A DNA stretch of 64,000 bases, taken from positions 1,364,001-1,428,000 of the forward strand of contig NZ_CP065410.1 of assembly GCF_020544405.1 (NCBI RefSeq), given 5' to 3'. Position numbers and translations under genes: made by a program. Below, one piece after another: positions 8,245 through 17,233 of the stretch. Source of the stretch: Pseudomonas sp. IAC-BECa141. Lineage in GTDB: Bacteria; Pseudomonadota; Gammaproteobacteria; Pseudomonadales; Pseudomonadaceae. The notes beneath the pieces were generated by a model. It made no database searches and was not told where the DNA came from. It saw only the letters and a list, made by a program, of their open reading frames with translations. Numbering within the stretch: the first letter of the stretch is position 1; every line of letters starts with the position of its first letter.

Positions 8245-9933
8245 TCAGACCAACAGCTCTTGCAAGGTCGCCAGGCTGTCGGCCTCATCCACGGTCTTGT
8301 CCTGGCGCCAGCGCAGCATGCGCGGGAAGCGCACGGCGATGCCGCTTTTGTGCCGGCGGGAGAGGGCGATGCCTTCGAAGCCCAGTTCGAACACCAGGCT
8401 TGGTGTCACGCTGCTGACCGGACCGAATTTTTCCACGGTGGTCTTGCGCACGATGCTGTCCACTTCGCGCATTTCCGCATCGGTCAGCCCGGAATAGGCC
8501 TTGGCGAACGGCACCAGCGCCCGCGCACTGGAACCGGGCGGGCCGTCCCACACCGCAAAGGTGTAATCGCTGTAGAGGCTGGCGCGGCGCCCATGCCCGC
8601 GCTGGGCGTAGATCAGCACCGCGTCGACGCTGAACGGATCGACCTTCCATTTCCACCACACGCCCATGTCCTTGGTGCGGCCGACGCCGTACATCGCATC
8701 CCGGGCCTTGAGCATCATGCCTTCAACCCCAAGTCGCCTGGAGGCCTCACGCTGGCGGGCGAGATCGAGCCAGTCATCACCCGTCAGGAGCGGCGAAGGC
8801 AGCAGCACCGGGTTGTTGCATTTGGCGATGACCTGCTCCAGTTGCTCACGACGTCTGGCCTGGGGCTGGTTGCGCCAGTCTTCGCCCTGCCATTCGAGCA
8901 GGTCATAGGCGAGTACCACCACCGGCGCGTCTTCGAGGATTTTGCGGTCCAGCGACTTGCGGCCGATCCGCTGTTGCAACAGCGCGAAGGGTTGCACCGC
9001 CGGGGCTTGCGTCGTCTGGGGATCGAACGCGTCTTCGGTGACCGGGCGGTTGTTCTTCCACACCACGATCTCACCATCGATCACTGTGCCGTCAGGCAAC
9101 CCTTGCACCAGTGTGTCGAGTTCGGGAAAACGTTCGGTGACCAGCTCTTCGCCCCGGGACCAGACCCACAATTTGCCGTCGCGCTTGACCACCTGCGCGC
9201 GGATACCATCCCACTTCCACTCCACCTGCCAGTTGCTTGCAGGCCCGAGCAGGGTGTCGAAGGTTTCCACCGGTTGCGCCAGCGCGTGGGCGAGGAAGAA
9301 CGGGTAGGGCTGGCCTCCGCGCTGGGCGTGTTCATCGCTGGATTCGGGCGCGATCAGTTTCAGATAGCTGTCAGCGTTCGGCCGGTTGGACAAGTCGGTG
9401 TAACCCACCAGCCGTTGCGCCACGCGTTTGCTGTCGAGCCCGGCCATGGAAGCCAGGGCTCGGGTCACCAGCAATTTGGACACACCAACCCGGAAGCTGC
9501 CGGTGATCAGTTTGATGCACAGCATCAGGCTCGGTCGATCCAGTTGCGCCCACAGTGCGGGTAACTGGTGGGCGAGGTATTCCGGGGTTTCACCGCGCAA
9601 GGGCAGCAGTTTGGCTTCGATCCATTCGGCGAGGCCGGCCTCGGAGGTGTGCGGTTGTTCCGGCAGCACCAGCGAGATGGTTTCCGCCAGATCGCCGACT
9701 GCTTGATAGCTCTCCTCGAACAGCCACGGCTCCAGCCCGGACACGTCGACCGCCAGATCCCGCAGGATCCGCACCGGCACCAGTTGCCGAGGCCGCCCGC
9801 CGGACAGAAAGTACACCGCCCACGCGGCATCCTGCGGTTGCGCCTGAGCGAAGTAGGTCTGCATGGCCGCCAGTTTGGCGTTGCTGGAGGTGGTGGCGTC
9901 GAGTTCGGCGTACAACCCGGCGAAGTCTTTCAT
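8245..9933 (-). CDS. ATP-dependent DNA ligase of the ligase-associated repair set
   Basis: This 562-residue ligase has an N-terminal DNA-binding domain (about 1-200), the adenylation motif EWKWDGIR with nucleophile Lys240, motif III FDTLLG nearby, GEIVVW, the motif IV-like VEGMMLK and motif V WWKWK. It is a single-polypeptide ATP-dependent enzyme, distinct from the NAD-dependent LigA used in replication. It starts inside the end of the exonuclease gene with a 4-base overlap (ATGA), so those two form one unit. The helicase and endonuclease partners lie about 4.6 kb away to the left. Confidence 0.92.
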   Translation of the reverse strand: MKDFAGLYAELDATTSSNAKLAAMQTYFAQAQPQDAAWAVYFLSGGRPRQLVPVRILRDLAVDVSGLEPWLFEESYQAVGDLAETISLVLPEQPHTSEAGLAEWIEAKLLPLRGETPEYLAHQLPALWAQLDRPSLMLCIKLITGSFRVGVSKLLVTRALASMAGLDSKRVAQRLVGYTDLSNRPNADSYLKLIAPESSDEHAQRGGQPYPFFLAHALAQPVETFDTLLGPASNWQVEWKWDGIRAQVVKRDGKLWVWSRGEELVTERFPELDTLVQGLPDGTVIDGEIVVWKNNRPVTEDAFDPQTTQAPAVQPFALLQQRIGRKSLDRKILEDAPVVVLAYDLLEWQGEDWRNQPQARRREQLEQVIAKCNNPVLLPSPLLTGDDWLDLARQREASRRLGVEGMMLKARDAMYGVGRTKDMGVWWKWKVDPFSVDAVLIYAQRGHGRRASLYSDYTFAVWDGPPGSSARALVPFAKAYSGLTDAEMREVDSIVRKTTVEKFGPVSSVTPSLVFELGFEGIALSRRHKSGIAVRFPRMLRWRQDKTVDEADSLATLQELLV

Positions 9934-10963
9934 GGCTGCACCTCGGCGACGGCGGGCGTGGCGGTGGAATGCTCTTCTTCGTCGTCACCGTATTCAGTAT
10001 TGAAGCCTTGAGCGTCGAGCCCTTTTTCGCGCAGATGGCGCACCAGTACACCAATCGAGCCGTGGGTGACCATGACCCGTTCGGCACCGGTCTGTTCGAT
10101 GGCCCACAACAGGCCGGGCCAGTCGGCATGATCCGAAAGCACGAACCCGCGATCGACCCCGCGCCGCCGGCGGGTGCCGCGCAGGCGCATCCAGCCGCTG
10201 GCGAAGCTGTCGCTGTAATCGCCGAACCGGCGCATCCAGCTGCTGCCGCCGGCCGACGGCGGGGCGATGACCAGCGCCTGGCGCATGATCGGGTCGTTCT
10301 TTTTCACGTCGCCGGCGTAGATCGTCGGCGGCAGGTAGACGCCGGCCTCGCGGTAGACCCGGTTCAGCGGCTCGACCGCACCGTGGCTGAGGATCGGCCC
10401 TAGGGTTTCGTCGATGCCGTGGAGAATCCGCTGGGCCTTGCCGAACGAATAACAGAACAGCACGCTGGCCTTGCCCGCCTCGATGTTGGCCTGCCACCAC
10501 TGGTTGATCTCGGCGAACACCTGCGCCTGCGGCTGCCAGCGATAGATCGGCAGGCCGAAAGTCGATTCGGTGATGAAGGTGTGGCAACGCACCGGTTCGA
10601 ACGGCGCGCAGGTGCCGTCGGGTTCGATCTTGTAGTCGCCGGACGCGACCCAGACTTCGCCGCCGTATTCCAGCCGCACCTGGGCCGAGCCGAGCACATG
10701 GCCGGCGGGATGAAAACTCAGGGTGACGCCGTGGTGGGTCAGGCGCTGGCCGTAGTCGAGGGTTTGCAGGTTGATGTCCTGGCCCAGGCGCGCGCGCAAA
10801 ATCCCTTCGCCAGGGCTGGCGGCCAGGTAATGCTGGTTGCCGCCACGGGCATGATCACCGTGGGCATGGGTGATCACCGAGCGCTCGACGGGCCGCCACG
10901 GGTCAATGTAGAAATCCCCGGCGGGACAGTAGAGGCCTTCGGGCGAGCAATAACAAGGTCCAT
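9930..10963 (-). pseudogene. Ligase-associated DNA repair exonuclease, N-terminus broken by an apparent 1-base frameshift
   Basis: The body encodes a metallo-beta-lactamase/beta-CASP nuclease: THAHGDHARGGN at its start, GSAQV, SGDYK, CYSFGKAQR and LSDHADW. The family normally begins about 30 residues earlier. An ATG at 10963-10961 reads MDLVIARP and then leaves frame. One extra C in the run complementary to GGG 10941-10943 would restore EGLYCPAGDFYIDPWRPVERS, joining directly to VITHAHGDH. Without that base, translation would have to begin at the GTG at 10877, giving 315 residues and removing the first strand of the fold. The cause may be a mutation or a sequencing error. The gene overlaps the ligase start by four bases. 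Confidence 0.75.
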
Positions 10964-11043
10964 GGTGTTACCGGAATGGAGGACTTGTTAGCTATGAGGC
11001 AGGCGCGAAGTCAGAAGTTCTATCGAGTTTTTTACTGTCACAT

Positions 11044-11128
11044 GATCGTTCCCACGCTCTGCTTGGGAATGCAGCCCGTGACGCTCCGCGTCCCTTGAGG
11101 CATTCCCACGCGGAGCGTGGGAATGATC
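11044..11128. repeat. REPIN (two inverted REP elements)
   Basis: GATCGTTCCCACGCTCTGC at 11044 is inverted as GCGGAGCGTGGGAATGATC, ending at 11128, with GACGCTCCGCGTCCC inside. It is a shorter copy of the unit at 8110. It sits in the 178-base gap between the exonuclease and quiP, near the 3' end of quiP. Confidence 0.85.
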
Positions 11129-11141
11129 AACTGTGGGGGGA

Positions 11142-13592
11142 TTACTTGCCGGGGGTAAGCGTCAACCGCGTCTTGCCATACACCCGGTCAAAGTTCTGCG
11201 GCTGCATCGGCAGGCCGATGTACTGGCCCTTGAGCCACGGATCGATGCCGTTCAGGTAGTTCGGGCTCACCGGATTACCCGATTGCCCCGTCCCGTTCTG
11301 CCCCATCAGCGGCTCGCTCTGACCGAAGTCGACGATGAAACGCATCGACGGCGCACGGGTGGTGTTGAAGTCCTGGCCCCAGGCAAACGCCGCCGTGTTG
11401 AGCGTGGTGTGGTCGCCGCCCGCCGCGATCGGGCCGCGAACAGTCTGGCCGTTGGCATTCTTCCACTCGTAGCGGTGCAGTTTGCCCCACTGCCACGACC
11501 GGCGGTCGCCACCCAACTGACTGTCGCCAGCGCTGATCGCAGCCGCCAGACTGCGGGCAAGGATCGCCGGTTTGTCTTCTTTTTGCGGTGTACGGGCGTC
11601 GTCCCAGAACGGACTGTCTTCGCGGCCCAGCAAGTGATCGGCCTGTGCGGCGTAGGACAGATCGCCGTTGGCGATAAACGCTTTCCACGCCGGACTGTTT
11701 TGCGGGCCGAGTTCGTCGAGGAAAATCTGCTTCATGCTTTCCTGCAGGAACAGCTCGTAAATCGCCGCATCGGCGGAAGTCGGGCTGAGCTTGCCGTCGA
11801 ACGCCATCAGACGGGTGTAAGCCTCGCGGGCCTTGCTGCGCTCGGCGTCCGGCAGTGCGTCGATCGCCTGTTTCAGCGGCTGCGCCATGCCCGGTGCTTC
11901 GAACATTTTCTTCAGCTTGGCAGCGAAGGTGGTGGTCTGGTCGTACTGCATGGCGATCACGCTGCGACCATCGTGTTTGCCGCTGCCGGCCAGTTCAGCC
12001 AGGCGCTCGCCACGTTCCGGCGCCGCCCAGGAATTGGACAGTTGCATGCCGTAGCCATGGGGAATGACCCGCTGGTTGGCGGTGCCGAGCCAGCCCTGGG
12101 CCGGATCCTGATCGTAGGGGTGCAGCATCGGGTCGGCGTAGCCGTCCCAGTCGAAGCGACCTTCCCAGCCCGGCGACGGCAGCAGGCCTTCGCCCTCACG
12201 GCGGTTCGGGAAACGTCCGGTGACTTGCCAGCCAATGTTGCTGGCGTCGGCAAACACCAGATTCAACGCGATGGCGCGGATTTCCCGGCTGGCGTCCGAG
12301 GCGCGTTCAACGTTCTGGGCGCGGCTCAGATCGAAAAACGCATCGAGGGATTTGTCGTCGGTGAAGCTCGGCGTCTGCAGGGCCAGGCCGAAACCTGCGC
12401 CCTGAGCGGCGGCTTGAACACTGTTGAGCAGCGCGCCATGGCGGGTTTCGTACACCGCTTCGCGAATTGGCCGCTGGCCTTTGACGAAATAGGTTTCGTT
12501 GCGCACGGCCACCGGTTGCCACCTGCCGTTGACCTCGTAAGACAGCGTGCTGCCCTGACGACGGATTTTTTCCAGGAACAGGTCCTGGTTATCGCCGAGC
12601 ACGCTGGTCAGGCTCCACGCCACCTTGCCGTTGAAGCCGCCGAGCACCATGGGCAGACCCGCCACGGTCACGCCGGCGGCCTGGTATTTCGGTGCGCGGA
12701 TCTGCACGAAACTCCACAGCGACGGCGCGGCCAGCGGGCCATGGCTGTCGCTGGCCAGCAGGCTCTTGCCGCTGCGACTGCGTTGCGGGGCGATGGCCCA
12801 GTTGTTCGACGACTGAGTGCCCAGCAGGTTGATGGCGGCCAGTTGTTCGCTGGCGTTGCTCAGTTCCGTCAGCCCCGGAATCTGCCCGTTGAGCTTGATG
12901 CCTTGCAGCTTGTCGGCCTCGGCCAGCGGCAGGTTTTCGTCAGGGGCGGACGGCGTCAGCCACGCCAGTTTGTCGTTGGTCACGGTCTGCGCCAGCACCA
13001 GCGAAGCGATTTCTTCCGGCAGGTTGGCCGACTGGCTGAAATTCAGCAGGCAGAAGATCAGCGCCGAATCTTCCGGTTTCCAGTACTCGGGCTTGTAGCT
13101 GCTGGATGCCAGATCCCCCGGCAGTTTGTCGGCGTAGCGGAACAGGTAGGCGTTGACGCCCCGGGCATAGACTTCGAAAAAGCGCTTGAGCCGTGGCGAC
13201 GAGGCCTTGTACAGCTCGCCGGCGCTTTTCTTCAGGTTGACGGCGCGCATATAACGGTCGGCATCGAGCATCGACGAACCGGACATTTCCGCCAGACGGC
13301 CCTGGGCCAGCAGGCGCAGGGTGACCATCTGATTGATCCGGTCGCTGGCATGCACGTAGCCGAGGGCGAAGAGTGCGTCGTGGAAGCTGTTGCTTTCGAT
13401 CAGCGGCATGCCCATGGCATTGCGGCGTACCGAAACGTTCTGCGCCAGGCCCTTGAGCGGCTGCACACCGGAGGTCGGCGGGAGGGTGTCCTGGGCGTTC
13501 CAGGTCTGACAACCGGTCAGGCTCAGAACACCGGCCACTGCTGCGGCAACGCCGAACCGGGGAAGAAAATGTGAAAGGGCTGGCGAGGCCAT
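11142..13592 (-). CDS. quiP: Acyl-homoserine lactone acylase QuiP (penicillin acylase family)
   Basis: This 816-residue Ntn-hydrolase precursor begins [14 protein letters not shown] with an N-terminal export signal ending near LTGCQ. It matches my recollection of P. aeruginosa QuiP closely over its length. The autocatalytic cleavage site and nucleophile are Ser262 in [11 protein letters not shown], separating an alpha chain from the beta chain. Family members remove the acyl chain from long-chain N-acyl-homoserine lactones in the periplasm, degrading quorum signals. An upstream in-frame start would add 26 residues before the signal peptide, so the ATG at 13592 is preferred. The Cys near residue 28 could be a lipobox, but that is uncertain. 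Confidence 0.9.
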   Translation of the reverse strand: MASPALSHFLPRFGVAAAVAGVLSLTGCQTWNAQDTLPPTSGVQPLKGLAQNVSVRRNAMGMPLIESNSFHDALFALGYVHASDRINQMVTLRLLAQGRLAEMSGSSMLDADRYMRAVNLKKSAGELYKASSPRLKRFFEVYARGVNAYLFRYADKLPGDLASSSYKPEYWKPEDSALIFCLLNFSQSANLPEEIASLVLAQTVTNDKLAWLTPSAPDENLPLAEADKLQGIKLNGQIPGLTELSNASEQLAAINLLGTQSSNNWAIAPQRSRSGKSLLASDSHGPLAAPSLWSFVQIRAPKYQAAGVTVAGLPMVLGGFNGKVAWSLTSVLGDNQDLFLEKIRRQGSTLSYEVNGRWQPVAVRNETYFVKGQRPIREAVYETRHGALLNSVQAAAQGAGFGLALQTPSFTDDKSLDAFFDLSRAQNVERASDASREIRAIALNLVFADASNIGWQVTGRFPNRREGEGLLPSPGWEGRFDWDGYADPMLHPYDQDPAQGWLGTANQRVIPHGYGMQLSNSWAAPERGERLAELAGSGKHDGRSVIAMQYDQTTTFAAKLKKMFEAPGMAQPLKQAIDALPDAERSKAREAYTRLMAFDGKLSPTSADAAIYELFLQESMKQIFLDELGPQNSPAWKAFIANGDLSYAAQADHLLGREDSPFWDDARTPQKEDKPAILARSLAAAISAGDSQLGGDRRSWQWGKLHRYEWKNANGQTVRGPIAAGGDHTTLNTAAFAWGQDFNTTRAPSMRFIVDFGQSEPLMGQNGTGQSGNPVSPNYLNGIDPWLKGQYIGLPMQPQNFDRVYGKTRLTLTPGK

Positions 13593-13704
13593 GGCAAAGC
13601 TCCTGCGGGGGTGTAGAGGCTGGGGGCGCAATAAAGCCGCTACGTTAGTGAGCAGGTGGGGGCCGCGCAAGCGGGGCGAGCGGTTATTTCTTCCCGCTCA
13701 TGCA

Positions 13705-13812
13705 GATCGTTCCCACGTCGAGGCGCCGAACCGTCTGCGCGGGAATGCAGTCCGGGCCGCTCTGCGGCCCATTTCCACGCGGACGATTCGACGCCTCTGC
13801 ATGGGAACGATC
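13705..13812. repeat. Variant REPIN
   Basis: The outer arms GATCGTTCCCACG and TGGGAACGATC match the common REP unit. The adjoining arms read GAGGCGCCGAACCGTCTGCG and GACGATTCGACGCCTC instead of CTCTGCG. The same unusual arm appears in the element at 19941. It lies between the 5' end of quiP and the 3' end of the GST gene. Confidence 0.8.
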
Positions 13813-13820
13813 AAGACAGG

Positions 13821-14465
13821 TCAGGACTTTGGCGGATTGATCTTCTGCACCAGCGCATACGCCTTCACGGTCGCCGGGCGATCCTTGATGTGGTTGAACC
13901 AGCGCTGCACGTTCGGGAAGTCTTCCAGGTTCTGGCTCTGCCACTTGTGCGAAACGATCCACGGGTAGATCGCCATGTCGGCGATGCTGTATTCGCTGCC
14001 GGCGACGAACTCATTGTTCGCCAGTTGCTTGTCCAGAACCCCGTACAGGCGCGCGGTTTCGTCGATGTAGCGCTTGATCGCGTAGGGGATTTTTTCCGGG
14101 GCGAACTGGCTGAAATGATGGTTCTGCCCGGCCATCGGCCCCAAGCCGCCCATTTGCCAGAACAGCCATTGCAGCGCCACCTGGCGGCCACGCAGATCCT
14201 TGGGCAGGAACTTGCCGGTCTTTTCCGCGAGGTACAGCAGGATCGCCCCGGACTCGAACAGCGACAACGGTTCGCCGCCATCGGCCGGCTCATGATCGAC
14301 GATGGCCGGGATGCGGTTGTTCGGCGAGATTTTCAGAAAGTGCGGCTGGAACTGCTCGCCCTGGCTGATGTTGATCGGGTGCACGTCGTAGCGCAGGCCG
14401 GCCTCTTCGAGGAACAGGGAAATCTTGTGGCCGTTGGGCGTGGTCCAGTAATACAGGTCGATCAT
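13821..14465 (-). CDS. Glutathione S-transferase family protein (YfcG/YghU-like)
   Basis: This 214-residue protein starts MIDLYYWTTPNGHKISLFLE, the thioredoxin-fold N-terminal domain of the YfcG/YghU glutathione-dependent disulfide-bond oxidoreductases. NNRIPAIVDHEP supplies the cis-proline, and LFESGAILLYLAEKTG is the glutathione-binding segment. The C-terminal helical GST domain follows. GGAG lies six bases before the ATG at 14465, which favours it over a TTG twelve bases upstream. These enzymes reduce organic disulfides or peroxides; the specific substrate here is unknown. Confidence 0.88.
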   Translation of the reverse strand: MIDLYYWTTPNGHKISLFLEEAGLRYDVHPINISQGEQFQPHFLKISPNNRIPAIVDHEPADGGEPLSLFESGAILLYLAEKTGKFLPKDLRGRQVALQWLFWQMGGLGPMAGQNHHFSQFAPEKIPYAIKRYIDETARLYGVLDKQLANNEFVAGSEYSIADMAIYPWIVSHKWQSQNLEDFPNVQRWFNHIKDRPATVKAYALVQKINPPKS

Positions 14466-14612
14466 GGAAAACTCCAAATCAGGAAAATGACTTACGTGCG
14501 GACAGCAAACGCCGGCTTCAGGTTGTCCTGTGTGCGTTCGATAGCTTGCTTACTCACAGGAGGTGATGCTCAAGTACGGGAAATTCAATGACCCTGCGTG
14601 AGAAAAATCGCC

Positions 14613-15170
14613 ATGGAGCTCAAGGCCAACGCTGCACTTATCATCATCGACTAGCAAAAAGGCATTCTGGAACCGCGTCTGGGGCGGCGGAACAATCCGT
14701 CGGCCGAAGAGCGGATCCTCGATTTGCTGGGCTTCTGGCGGCGCAGCGGGCGGCCGGTGATTCATGTGCAGCACCTGTCGCGCTCGCCGCAATCAGTGTT
14801 CTGGCCAGAGCAGTCAGGGGTGGAATTTCAGGACCGGTTCTTGCCGCAGGACGGCGAATGGCTGATCCGGAAACAGGTACCGGATGCGTTTTGTGCGACG
14901 GGGCTCGAGGCGAAGCTGCGTGAGGCGGGGATCGGGCAGTTGATCATTGTCGGCGTGGCGACGAACAACTCGGTGGAGTCCACGGCACGCACGGCGGGCA
15001 ATCTGGGGTTCGAGGCGTGGGTGGCGGAGGATGCGTGCTTTACCTTCGACAAGGCTGACTATTTCGGCACGCTGCGTTCGGCGCAAGAGGTGCATGCCAT
15101 GTCGCTGGGGAATCTGCACGGGGAGTATGCGACGGTGGTTGGCAGTGCGGAGATTCTTGCGGCCCGATAG
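14613..15170 (+). pseudogene. Isochorismatase-family hydrolase with in-frame amber stop at codon 14
   Basis: Read from ATG 14613, the frame gives MELKANAALIIID, then TAG at 14652-14654, then QKGILEPRLGRRNNPSAEER and a full cysteine-hydrolase domain to TAG 15168. Family proteins have IIDxQKG here, where the Asp is a catalytic residue. A C-to-T change (CAG to TAG) explains the stop. The downstream part keeps GVATNNSVESTARTAG, although the usual catalytic Cys in GVxTxxCV is Asn in this protein. Restart at a downstream ATG (14724) would lose the catalytic Asp. It could be a true pseudogene, a suppressed amber or a base-call error. Confidence 0.8.
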
Positions 15171-15268
15171 GGCTTTGCTGAATGTGCCGCCGCCATCGCC
15201 GGCAAGTCGAATCGTCGCACCGCAGCTCCCACATTCGACCGAGTTGCTCCTGACGGAACGCGATCCCT

Positions 15269-15296
15269 GTGGGAGCGAGCTTGCTCGCGAAAGCGG
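15269..15296. repeat. Fluorescens-type REP (GTGGGAGCGAGC family)
   Basis: GTGGGAGCGAGCTTGCTCGC followed by GAAAGCGG is the commonest REP family of P. fluorescens-type genomes, distinct from the GATCGTTCCCACG family found elsewhere in this window. It sits in the 159-base gap between the broken isochorismatase gene and the SEC-C gene, near the 3' ends of both. Confidence 0.85.
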
Positions 15297-15329
15297 TGTA
15301 TCAGGCGAAGTCGGTCTTCGCCCGAAACA

Positions 15330-15533
15330 TCAAGCGCCGTGGCACTTCTTGAACTTCTTGCCGTTGCCGCATGGGCAAGGGTCGTTGCGGCCAACGTCTT
15401 TCAGGGCATTGCGCACCGGTTCCTGGTGGGCGTGGCCGCAGTTCGGGCCGTGGACATGGCCATGGTCGTGATCATGGTGGTGGTCATGATCGTGGTTGCA
15501 GTCAGGGCCATGGACATGAGGTTGCTGGGTCAT
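15330..15533 (-). CDS. Small His-rich SEC-C domain protein
   Basis: This 67-residue protein has two parts. The first 36 residues are packed with His, Asp and two Cys ([20 protein letters not shown] and [11 protein letters not shown]). Residues 50-67 are a SEC-C zinc-binding motif, [21 protein letters not shown] zinc fingers are best known at the SecA C-terminus, where they bind SecB. The His-rich front end suggests binding of zinc, nickel or cobalt, as in metallochaperone extensions. It ends a four-gene leftward operon, five bases after the LEA2 lipoprotein gene. Confidence 0.85.
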   Translation of the reverse strand: MTQQPHVHGPDCNHDHDHHHDHDHGHVHGPNCGHAHQEPVRNALKDVGRNDPCPCGNGKKFKKCHGA

Positions 15534-15538
15534 CGGGG

Positions 15539-16024
15539 TCACTCCGTAATCAAATCGGCGGGGATTATCACGCCATTGCGCGCCAGGTGCACGTAGTGAG
15601 CGATGAATAAACCGGTTTCCATCTCGCCTTCCAGCCGATAGGGAATCTGCTGGTTCGGGTTTTTCAGCATTTTCACCACCTCTTTGACCTTCGGCCACAG
15701 GTTGGTACGGATCGGCACGTTGTAGAACGCGCTGCTTTTGGGGTTCACCGTGATCCAGTGTTCGTGCTCGCCTTCGGCCAGCAGCATGTCGGCCAGGTGT
15801 ATGCGGTATTCCAGGCCGCGCACGGTCAGGTCGCTGTCGTTGGGGTTGTCGATGCGAAAGTGCAGGATGAATTTCTGTTCCAGCAACCTGGCGCGTACTA
15901 CTTCGACTTTCACCAGGTGCACGGCGGGATCGCGGGAGTCGTCGCTGAACCAGGACGCGCAGCCGCCGAGCCCCAGAAACACGAGCAGTGAAAGGACCTG
16001 AAATGTGCGCCAATGACCGAGCAT
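15539..16024 (-). CDS. LEA type 2 (WHy domain) lipoprotein
   Basis: This 161-residue protein starts with a lipoprotein signal ending LGLGGCAS, with the lipidated Cys at 22. The mature part fits the LEA type 2/WHy domain: [20 protein letters not shown], then [14 protein letters not shown] and PIRTNLW. WHy domains occur in desiccation and stress proteins of plants and bacteria; in Pseudomonas this envelope lipoprotein has no settled function. It lies between ychJ and the His-rich SEC-C gene in the same operon. Confidence 0.8.
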   Translation of the reverse strand: MLGHWRTFQVLSLLVFLGLGGCASWFSDDSRDPAVHLVKVEVVRARLLEQKFILHFRIDNPNDSDLTVRGLEYRIHLADMLLAEGEHEHWITVNPKSSAFYNVPIRTNLWPKVKEVVKMLKNPNQQIPYRLEGEMETGLFIAHYVHLARNGVIIPADLITE

Positions 16025-16055
16025 GGTTTAACTCCCTTTGCGGCCCAGTCTAGCC

Positions 16056-16532
16056 TCAGCTGCCGAAATACCCCGCACAGCATTTCTTGAACTTCTGGCC
16101 GCTGGCGCACGGGCAGGCGTCGTTGCGGCCCAGCTTCAGTTGCACGGTCGGGTCGATGAAATACCAGCGCCCGCTGTTCTGCACGAACGACGAGCGTTCG
16201 CGGTGGCTGTGCTCGCCCTGACCGTCATGCCAGCGCGCAGTGAACGTGACGAACGCGTGTTCCGGCTGGCCGCCGAACACTTCCGAGCTTTCCACGTCCA
16301 GACCGAGCCAGGTGCTCTGGGCGCTCCAGTTGCTGATCGACTGGCGATCCAGCCCCGCTTGCTGGGCGGGCAGGGTGGTGGCCACCAGATAATCGACCAG
16401 ACCCAGCACGTAGGCGCTGTAGCGCGAACGCATCAGGGCTTCGGCGCACGGGGCCGGGTGGCCGGCGTGATAAGGACCGCAGCAGGCATCCAGCAGGTTG
16501 CCGCTGCCGCAAGGGCAAATGGCTGTACTCAT
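16056..16532 (-). CDS. YchJ family protein with two SEC-C motifs
   Basis: This 158-residue protein has an N-terminal [19 protein letters not shown] motif, a central NTF2-like YchJ domain ([20 protein letters not shown] through [10 protein letters not shown]) and a C-terminal [13 protein letters not shown] motif. The double SEC-C arrangement is normal for YchJ, whose function is unknown. The start at MSTAI is preferred because the motif begins six residues later and a longer reading adds unconserved sequence. It begins four bases after the DUF6231 stop. Confidence 0.88.
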   Translation of the reverse strand: MSTAICPCGSGNLLDACCGPYHAGHPAPCAEALMRSRYSAYVLGLVDYLVATTLPAQQAGLDRQSISNWSAQSTWLGLDVESSEVFGGQPEHAFVTFTARWHDGQGEHSHRERSSFVQNSGRWYFIDPTVQLKLGRNDACPCASGQKFKKCCAGYFGS

Positions 16533-16536
16533 TGAA

Positions 16537-17034
16537 TTACCACCAGTATTTCCCGAAGTTTTCCGGATTGGCCCAGAACCGCGAATTGAGCCAGTCGGGG
16601 ACTTGTTTGTAGTCAAGCAGATCGTAGGTGAAGAGGGTCAGCACCTGTTCGTCCCGGGCGAAGCGTTCGCTGGCCTGCAGGGCCAGGGAATAAAAATCGG
16701 TTTCCTGCCAGCCGCTGGCCGGCAGATCCGCCAGCACCGCGATGCGGCTGGCGTTGAGGTTGCGGATCCCGCCCAAAAGATTGAGGCCGTCGCGCTTGGG
16801 CAAATGTTCCAGGCAATCGACCACCAGCGCCAGGTCGAAACGTTGGGCCGCCAGTTCGGCCGGCAGCGCACCGGGCGCGGCGTGCGCGACGCAGGTCTGC
16901 GGGTGCGCCTGCTTAAAGGCAGCCAGCGCCGGGAATTCGCTGGCGCCGATCAGCAGCAGGCGTGCCGGGGCGTAGCGGTCGAGCAGGGCGGCTAACGCCT
17001 GCTGCGGGGTGCGGGAAGAAATGGCAACGTTCAT
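16537..17034 (-). CDS. DUF6231 family protein
   Basis: This 165-residue protein is recognised as the Pseudomonas DUF6231 family. [14 protein letters not shown] and [18 protein letters not shown] resemble a Rossmann-like methyltransferase core, but the S-adenosylmethionine glycine motif is incomplete, so activity is doubtful. The function is unknown. It is the first gene of the leftward operon with ychJ, the LEA2 lipoprotein and the His-rich SEC-C protein. Confidence 0.8.
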   Translation of the reverse strand: MNVAISSRTPQQALAALLDRYAPARLLLIGASEFPALAAFKQAHPQTCVAHAAPGALPAELAAQRFDLALVVDCLEHLPKRDGLNLLGGIRNLNASRIAVLADLPASGWQETDFYSLALQASERFARDEQVLTLFTYDLLDYKQVPDWLNSRFWANPENFGKYWW

Positions 17035-17191
17035 CGAAGCTCCTCAATCAGAGCGCCAAGACTAGCCTGCCCGGACGCCAAGGCCTAGATCTCTGTCCTG
17101 CGGGTTTGCGGCAAATTCGCCGAAGTCCCGTGAACAGGCGCACAAACGGCAATGGCCTATTGCTGGCGGAGATTAAAACTCCGGTCTTTAC

Positions 17192-17226
17192 TCCCTGAAT
17201 CGGTTCTAAGCCGATCCCTCAGGAGA
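17192..17226 (+). promoter_or_regulatory. 5' leader hairpin that buries the Shine-Dalgarno of the first OmpA-like gene
   Basis: CTCCCTGAATCGG at 17192-17204 can pair with CCGAT (17212-17216) and TCAGGAG (17220-17226), leaving one bulged C and a 3-base CCC bulge. The AGGAG ribosome-binding site for the ATG at 17234 lies wholly in the 3' arm. The segment is preceded by GGTCTTTA, as is the second copy at 17976. Control of translation by folding is inferred. Confidence 0.65.
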
Positions 17227-17233
17227 AAACTAG

